This document shows positions 53,877 to 59,863 of a stretch of DNA of 59,863 nucleotides, piece by piece. The stretch's first letter is position 1. Each line of letters starts with the position of its first letter. A program made the position numbers and the translations under genes. Under the pieces are notes generated by a model. That model ran no database searches and was not told the origin of the DNA. It saw only the letters and a list, made by a program, of their open reading frames with translations. The DNA lies in NCBI GenBank assembly GCA_025765615.1, contig JAIVFJ010000352.1, forward strand, positions 1 through 59,863, in the 5' to 3' direction. Source of the stretch: Zopfochytrium polystomum. Lineage: Eukaryota; Chytridiomycota; Chytridiomycetes; Chytridiales; Chytridiaceae.

Positions 53877-55515
53877 CTAACCCATGAACGGATAGATAAC
53901 AACGCAAATCGTAGATAAATACGTTGCGTAAAAGTCACACTTGGACAGTCCCCAGCACAAACCGTCTCGACTTGGCCACGCAATAGACGGCAATTCTTGG
54001 CGATTTGCCGCATTTACCTCGAAATCAAACTGGAAGACTTGCCGTGGGACTCGCTGAAGTACGATAGGGTGGTAAACGGCGGTAGAGGCATCTTGTTGCG
54101 GGAGTGTAGAAACGTCCCCAAATATAATTGTTTCAGGTTTTGGCAAGTGTTGAAAGTCGTCGCCGAGCTTCGGGTTCACTGCGACCAAGTCTCGGCAGTC
54201 GCGGTCACCATCGTTATACCAGCAGCTCCTTATTTTAGAAAAATCGGTCAAGCGATCAATGCAGCCATTGTCACTCCGGTGGAAGATTGCTTTACCTGGA
54301 ATGGGTCGCAGAAACATCAGCCAAATCCATCCTTCTGAAATAAACATTTTGCAGTCCAAACAGGTTGTCCAGAACTGTCAGAGTTTCCGATATTGCCTTG
54401 TTCTCAATAACAACGTCAGCTGCAGGGCATGCTTGCGGTTCAAACGCGAATTGATGAATTTCCCGCCGGCGGACGTTATCGAAATGGTCGACCAGCCATT
54501 TCTCCATAACCTCCTCTGCAGCTTTCGCCAACTCGCCGACTCGGAAGAAGGAATTCATTGTCTCCTGCAGTTCTGCTGATGCGATCAGCACCACGGGTTT
54601 TGGCGTTGACGACATGTCGGAGGACGTCGAAGAATATTTGCTTCGGTCCTCGTGATCCGAACACTCCTCATCGTCTTCGCACAGGAAGGCAGACAGCGAT
54701 TGCTCAGTGGAATCCCGTTCAATAACTTGCTGCGGAGACTCCGACGAGCTTATTTCCTCTTGTTCCGTGGGCTCAGGATGATCGCTTTGCCTCTCTTGGT
54801 CCCGAGGCGGCGAGTGGGTGACAGATTCTGCAATTCCTGCAGTAACCTGCTGCGGCCATATCGCGTTGAGTTCATTGATCGTCGACACCCAGCTCTTTGT
54901 CGCCTCTGCGGCTTCCTTCTGCACCTGCTCGATCTGCGCCAGCGCCGACTGCATGCGCCGCAACGCGGCTCTGCCTGTCGCGGTCCACGCAAACACAGAG
55001 AGCGACCAACGGGGGTCAAACGGCGACGGGATTCCAAGAAACTGCAGATCGTGATTGATACGGTGCGGCGCAAGCTCGTCCGCCTCACTGTCCTCATTGT
55101 CGTCGCCATCTTTATTGCCGCTTGGCTCGCCGACGAAAACAGCCTCGACGAGCCTGCCGAGGAAAGTGCCGGCAGAAAGGAGGCCGTTCTTTGGGAACGC
55201 GAGATGCACCGGAACGTGCCATTCGCTCTCAGCCGTGTCGTAAAAGGGCAGAACGACGCGACGGAAGACGGCTGGGGAGCAGTCGGGCAGGCGGATCAAG
55301 TGAGGATCGCGGAACTGGAGGATGCGGTGCGTTCGATCGTGGAGGAGCGTGTCCGGGAAGGCGGCAAAGGTGGACGCCGGCAGCTGGAACACGGTTCCCC
55401 CGTCGACGCCATCTCCGTCACCTTGGCCGACGATGATGGTGAACATGGGGTCGTCGGTCGGCATGGTGGTTGGCACTGCAGGCGAAGAGGCGGAGGCGTC
55501 GTCGGCACCGAGCAT
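53877..55515 (-). CDS. Private-family protein, BTB/T1-like N-terminus (copy 3, inverted)
   Basis: Inverted relative of copies 1 and 2. Exon 1 (55515 to about 54297) starts MLGADDASASSPAVPTTMPT and keeps the same BTB/T1-like module. Its first 200 codons are almost identical to the other copies. The acidic part is rewritten (SDHPEPTEQEEISSSESPQQ) and lacks the 51-base repeats. Exon 2 (about 54220-53877) begins CWYNDGDRDCRD and keeps IIFGDVSTLPQQD, AVYHP, VPRQVFQFDF and YLSTICVVIYPFMG. The start MLGADD is shared by all intact copies and argues for 7766 and 14331 as the true starts of copies 1 and 2. Function unknown. Confidence 0.72.
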
Positions 55516-55530
55516 GACGATCCAAGTTTG

Positions 55531-55740
55531 TCAGAAAAAATGACTTTGCAAGCAAGCTGCCCTTTTTGAGGTTTTTTGGCTTGGCGAGAGCAGCGCTTCC
55601 CCGTCGTCGCCGTCTGCGCCACCAGAGCCAACGACGATCGTAAACATTGGGTCGGCTGCGTTGTTGGAATCGTCGGTGTGCACAATGGTTGGCTCCACGG
55701 ACGAATGGGTGGTGGAGCAACCGTCGAAACCGAGCATGGG
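55531..55740 (-). pseudogene. N-terminal fragment of the private family (fragment B)
   Basis: Reads MLGFDGCSTTHSSVEPTIVH then AADPMFTIVVGSGGADGDDG. It then runs into the duplicated 5' leader of copy 3 without the rest of the module. A truncated tandem copy directly upstream of copy 3. Confidence 0.6.
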
Positions 55741-55889
55741 TGGGTGTCAGAAAAAGTGACTTCGCAATAATGCTGGCGCTCTTCGCTCCAGTTTCATTCA
55801 ACTGTCTTCCAATAAACCAAACGTTTTATCTGAAAGATAGGGGAAGCTCCGCCGCCGTCGCTGATGCTGGTAGTGGGCGGTGACAGAGA

Positions 55890-56165
55890 AGTCAAAGATC
55901 GCGTGAAAGCACCCTTTCCCCGTCGCGTAGAGATTCACGCTGGAAATTAATTCTCTCCGCCACGCTACTCGAAATCGTTTGGAGGGCAGTATGACTCGGC
56001 GGAAGACGATCAAGTGAGGATCGCGGAACTGCAGGGTGAGGTGAGTCTGGTAGAGGGGGAGCGTATCCGGGTGAGCGTACCCCGTCGTCACCATCTCCGC
56101 CACCGTGGCCGACAATGATGGTGAACATGGGGTCGACTGCAGCGTTGGATTCGTCGGTCTGCGAT
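55890..56165 (-). pseudogene. Divergent fragment of the private family (fragment A)
   Basis: Shows DPMFTIIVGHGGGDGDDG, then after a frame change YAHPDTLPLYQTHLTLQFRD and PHLIVFRRVILP. These correspond to the FPDTLL and FRRVVLPFY parts of the BTB/T1-like module, with the segment between them deleted. It is joined on its upstream side to a GT71 fragment. Confidence 0.55.
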
Positions 56166-56199
56166 GAGCGCCTGTGTGGTCGAATAGCGGAGGAGTAGC

Positions 56200-57010
56200 G
56201 GAGGCGTCGCGGGTCGAACGCAGGGATGCGTTTCATCGCTGCGCGTGCCCGCATCGTCTGCACGAAACGTGGCGCTCGACTGTTCCGCGCAGGGCTTCGA
56301 CATGACGTCAGGGATCGGCGGGGTGAGGTGGCTGTAGACTGGCAACCCAAGAGAAGAGTGCGAGAAGTATTGAGTAGAGAAAGTGAGTTGGGAGTTATGT
56401 TGCCGCGGGATGCAAAGGGAGAAAAGGGCCTCCATCACTTACTCTTCTCCACAAACTCAAAACCCGGCACCGGCACCAGCCCCGCACAATTCTCAAACGG
56501 TCCCTTTTTCCCAACCTCCCTCAGCCCCCCCGCCGCCCTCGCTCCACCACCACCGCCACCGCCGCCATACGCCAGCGACTGCAACAGGTACCCCAACCGC
56601 TCGTCGACGCCTCCCTGCACGCGGCTCCAATCCACAAACGCCGGCGCCCACCGGTCCCCGTGCCCTTGCCCCGCGCCACCTCCATATGCCGCCTCGCCCG
56701 AAGCGCGCGAGAGGCGGCCCAGGGGATCCCCGTACGCGACGACCTACCCGCAAAACTTTTCGACCTCGACAGCCGGTCGTGGGTTCCCGTGCGCGCTGCG
56801 CGGGTCGACGTCCGCGCCCAGCAGCTCGGGCTCGACCTCGTGCACGAGGAACGGCGTGCGCGTCGCGCGTAGCGCCCATTGTAGCGCTGATACCGCGGAA
56901 GTCGACGACGTCGCCGAGCTGCCGAGGTAAGCCGCCAGCGCCACCGCGCGCCACGCCCGTCGGAGGTCGAGCACGACGACGGTGTTGGTCGCCGGCCGGG
57001 CCGCCGAAGG
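56200..57010 (-). pseudogene. Duplicated piece of GT71 unit 1 and linker
   Basis: Minus-strand copy of about 17880-18680: LDLRRAWRAVALAAYLGSSA, TPFLVHEVEPELLGADVDPR, VDERLGYLLQSLAYGG, then after the same intron YSHLTPPIPDVMSK and MRARAAMKRIPAFDPRR. Identity is high, including the intron, so it is a DNA-level duplication. Here the end of the second exon reads FEFVEK|S, which splices in frame to YSHLTPP, while the full gene has lost one base at this spot. It has no start, membrane segment or DxD unit. Confidence 0.75.
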
Positions 57011-57495
57011 CAGTCTCACTCCAATTTGCCAGTTCCTGTCTAAAACAAGCTTTCTTTATCCACTTGCCTTTGGTCGCTTGCTACACTCACTCCCTTGTAC
57101 AAGTTCTCGATTCAAGACTCAGTTCCTTGACCCTTCCACCTTCTTGCGACGCTGCCTCCACTTACAACGTCACCTTCTACACTGCAACTTCAACACAGAC
57201 ATACGGAACCAGTCAGGGGCTGTATGGAAACCCAATAAATATTTAGAGAGAAGGAATCCAAGCCTAGTCACGTTTTGCCAGCAAGACACAGGTCAAGACA
57301 GGTTGGTAATCCTCACAATTACCAGTTAAAAAGTGGGTATACACTTAATTTATTTGAGGTCACAGGCTTGACAGCCTGTTGTCCTCACACAGCATTTTCG
57401 GCATTGGCTTGATGAAGTGATGGCCCTCCCATCAATGTTCCAACCAAAATAGTCCGGCTGGGCCGAGTCAAAATGTTTAATGTATCCAAACCAGA
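57011..57495. other. Unassigned sequence
   Basis: Between the GT71 duplicate and the fourth family copy. No gene or repeat recognised. Confidence 0.35.
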
Positions 57496-58774
57496 GCTCC
57501 CAAACAACTAACCCATAAACGGGTGGACAACAACGCAAATTGTAGATGCAAACTTTTGGGAATCGGAGCAGTAGTAGTTGTCTTCGTAGCACACACACTC
57601 TTTCGAAATGGCCAATGAATAGACGGAAACAACCTCTCCTGGTGCTTTGCCAACTTTACGCTAAACTCAAAATTAAAGACTCGCGGTGGGACTTGCTGAG
57701 GAGCAGTAGGGTTGTTAGGCAGAACTGACTGGTTAGCAGCAAGAGGCACAAGACGGACCTGAACCTAGCCAATGCAGACCTGGGCGCTGGCTTGTGCTGT
57801 TGACAAATACTCTGAGTATTAAGTGTAATAGAAACCTGGTGTTAACAGTTTTCCTCCTTCTCTGCTCAAGCAGATAATATAGGAGAGGTTTGCTTTCTGA
57901 CAATTCCTCATCGTCTTTCCACTCAAGTTCCAATCGCAATTGCCCAGTGGAATCACATTCAACAATTTCCTGCGGAGGCTCTGAGCAACTTCTTTCCTGT
58001 TGTTCCGATAGCGCGGGGTATTCCCTTTCCCCCTTTTGGTCCTGAGGATCCAAGTGATCTTGTTTTGCGCTTTGCATCATCTTCGAATCGTTGAAAGAAT
58101 CAGCCTTTTCGACGGTAACCAGCTGCAGCCATATCTCGTTGAACTCCTTGATCATCGACATCCAGCTCTCTGTCGACTCCGCGGCCTCCTTCTGTGCATG
58201 CTCGATCTGCTCCAGCACCGGCGCTCTTTCGTTCGCAGTCCAGGCAACAAAGAAAACGACCAACGTGGGTCAAACAGCGATGGGATGCCAAGAAACTGCA
58301 AGTTATGATTGATGCCAGCCGGCGAAAGTTCGCCGGCCTCTTCGAAGTCATCTTCACCGTCTTCATTGCTGCTCGACTCGCCGGCGTCCACGGCCTTGAC
58401 GAGCCTGCCCAAGAAAGTATTGGCAGAAAGGAGAACGTTCTTGGGGAATCCGAGGTGAACTGGAACGAGCCATTTGCGCTCAGCTGTGTCGTAGAAGGGC
58501 AGGACGACGCGGCGGAAGACGACTGGGGAGCAGTCGGGAAGGCGGATCAAGTGAGGATCGCGGAACTGCAGGATGCGGTGTGTCCGGTCGTGAAGAAGCG
58601 TGTCCTAGAAGGCGGCAAAAGTGGACGCCGGCACCTGGAAAACGGTTTCCCCGACGCCGCCGCCGTCTGCGTCACCGTGGCCGCCGATGATCGTGAACAT
58701 GGGGTCGACTGGTCTGTTGGAACCGGCGGCCTGCACGATGGTTGTCTGTGTGCGCGTGTCGTTGAAAGATGAAG
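57496..58774 (-). pseudogene. Private-family copy 4, broken
   Basis: Retains DPMFTIIGGHGDADGGGVGE, then an in-frame TAG at 58607-58605 where intact copies have Pro in FPDTLL. After it come LLHDRTHRILQFRDPHLIRL, FRRVVLPFYDTAERKWLVPV and INHNLQFLGIPSLFDPRWS, then a frame change. The acidic part ends DDEELSES and is followed by foreign sequence (57714 to about 57890), after which the tail PRVFNFEFSVKLAKHQE resumes. The last motif FLSTICVVIYP is damaged. Stop, frameshift and insertion/deletion mark it as dead. Confidence 0.75.
57714..57890. mobile_element. Inserted element fragment (starts TGTTAGGC)
   Basis: Shared with 35820-36048 and, at one end only, 9976-10017. It replaces the exon 1/exon 2 junction region of copy 4. 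The TGTTA edge is LTR-like; no matching target duplication is seen, which fits an insertion followed by deletion. Confidence 0.4.
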
Positions 58775-59863
58775 GATCGGGGTTTGTCAGAAAAACGACT
58801 TCGCCGCCGCTCTATTCATGTTTTCGCATTGTGCCGCTACGCGTCCATGGAGGAGATAGGAATCGGAGCACACAACGAAGAATGAAGGCAGCTAGTGGCT
58901 CCTCTGTTTCTGCGAAGTCCTCGCGCCGGATCTTAGGTGTCACAACGCATCGTTTTCTTCGCTCAAGCTTTTCCTCAATTTCTCGCCTTATACCTTCCAC
59001 TGCTTTCCTTGGTTGCTCTCCTCTTCGCAGATCCCTCGGTCAGCCTGCTTACCCTCAGAGGTCCCCTCGCTTTCGCACTTTGATCCCGGCGCATCGGTGG
59101 GGCTGGAAGGTCTCCTCAGGTGAGTCTCTTCCCAAAACCTAACTGCTTGGAGCAAACTCGATTTTATCGTCCAGCAAACCCTCTTCACATGAACAGTATC
59201 CAAAGGGCAAAACCGGCGGAAAGAGACTGAAGGCGGTGGGCTCATGTTTTCTTGTGCGATTTTCCTGCGGGACCTCTATTCATCCGTGCCTGAAAAACCC
59301 CCCATTCGGCCAACTGTTAGCAGCGAGAGAACCTTGCAGTAGTTTCTTTTAACTGCATTCCAGTGAAAGCAATCGATTTACAAAATAGCACAATCTTTGG
59401 AGCGTATTGAGTTGGCCGCAAACAGTTTCGCAGCTGAAGACCCCGCCCATGAGTGAAGGGTATTTAAAAACACTCAACCATAGTTCCCAGTAACTACCCT
59501 GCCAATTGGGAGATCACAACACACATGGCCGATTCAGCAAAGCGAACGGCAGGGCAGCAGCGTTGGTGCGGCAACAAGGCGGTCCCTCTTTCTCTGTCTC
59601 TGTGTCGCCTTCATTCAGTTCCTTCCCAAGCTGGATGAGTAAAACTTGTCATTTGTCTCAGTGGCTTCCCAACTGTTCTGTCTCGCTCGCTCTGCCTCCA
59701 ATCCACTCATTCCAGGAGGATCCATAGCATCTGCAGGTCAAAAATACACCGTACCCGTAAAAGAAAAAGAGAATGCAAAAGAACAACGGACTACGTGTGG
59801 CGATAAAACTGCCAAAGGCACTTTGATTCGTGTTGTGGTACTGACTTTGACGGTCCCAGCCTT
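58775..59863. other. Unassigned sequence to window end
   Basis: Contains one reading on the minus strand (59000-58812, MEGIRREIEEKLERRKR) with no known motif. No RNA gene or repeat match was found. Confidence 0.35.

Overview
This window is nuclear DNA of a GC-rich, intron-dense eukaryote. Most housekeeping genes are cut by several short introns with GT..AG ends. The gene set (HIS5-type histidinol-phosphate aminotransferase, a GT71/MNN1-type mannosyltransferase, Tpt1, Rpn11, Exo1, mitochondrial IF-2, an ER FKBP) fits a fungus. The intron density, protist-style ankyrin repeats and a private multigene family suggest an early-diverging, chytrid-like lineage; that placement is inference, not something the sequence proves. 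No mitochondrial, plastid, prokaryotic or viral block was recognised.

Layout. 1-6.1 kb: start of HIS5 (minus), a PHO13-type HAD phosphatase and a Kelch protein of the KLHDC4/Kel3 type. 6.1-16.1 kb: accessory region with two direct copies of an undescribed gene family (BTB/T1-like N-terminus, unknown C-terminus). Between them lie a decayed Ty1/copia retrotransposon, a nested solo LTR with a heat-shock-element array, and an F-box remnant. 16.6-23.3 kb: one very long GT71 gene made of four tandem glycosyltransferase units, only one of which keeps the DxD motif. 23.5-25.3 kb: a HIRIP3/DEK_C-type histone chaperone (minus). 26.3 kb: tRNA-Pro(AGG). 26.4-29.7 kb: copia gag/pol debris and a large CT tract. 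29.7-32.5 kb: an ankyrin-repeat gene. 32.5-37.3 kb: mostly repeats and fragments. 37.4-50.2 kb: dense housekeeping block with TPT1, an FKBP2-like ER isomerase, a small coiled-coil protein, EXO1, mitochondrial IF-2 and RPN11. 50.2-52.8 kb: a low-complexity PPxY-motif protein. 53.9-58.8 kb: a third, inverted copy of the private family, a pseudogenised fourth copy, and a duplicated piece of the GT71 gene joined to broken family members.

The housekeeping genes show no operon-like logic; neighbours are divergent or convergent and work in unrelated pathways. The accessory parts share one history: the same private family, retroelement pieces and GT71 fragment recur in several places, which points to local ectopic recombination. 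Several clearly conserved genes (HIS5, GT71, HIRIP3-like) need single-base corrections in homopolymer runs to keep frame, so residual assembly indels are likely. Exon borders were placed by eye from GT/AG signals and protein-family continuity and are approximate.
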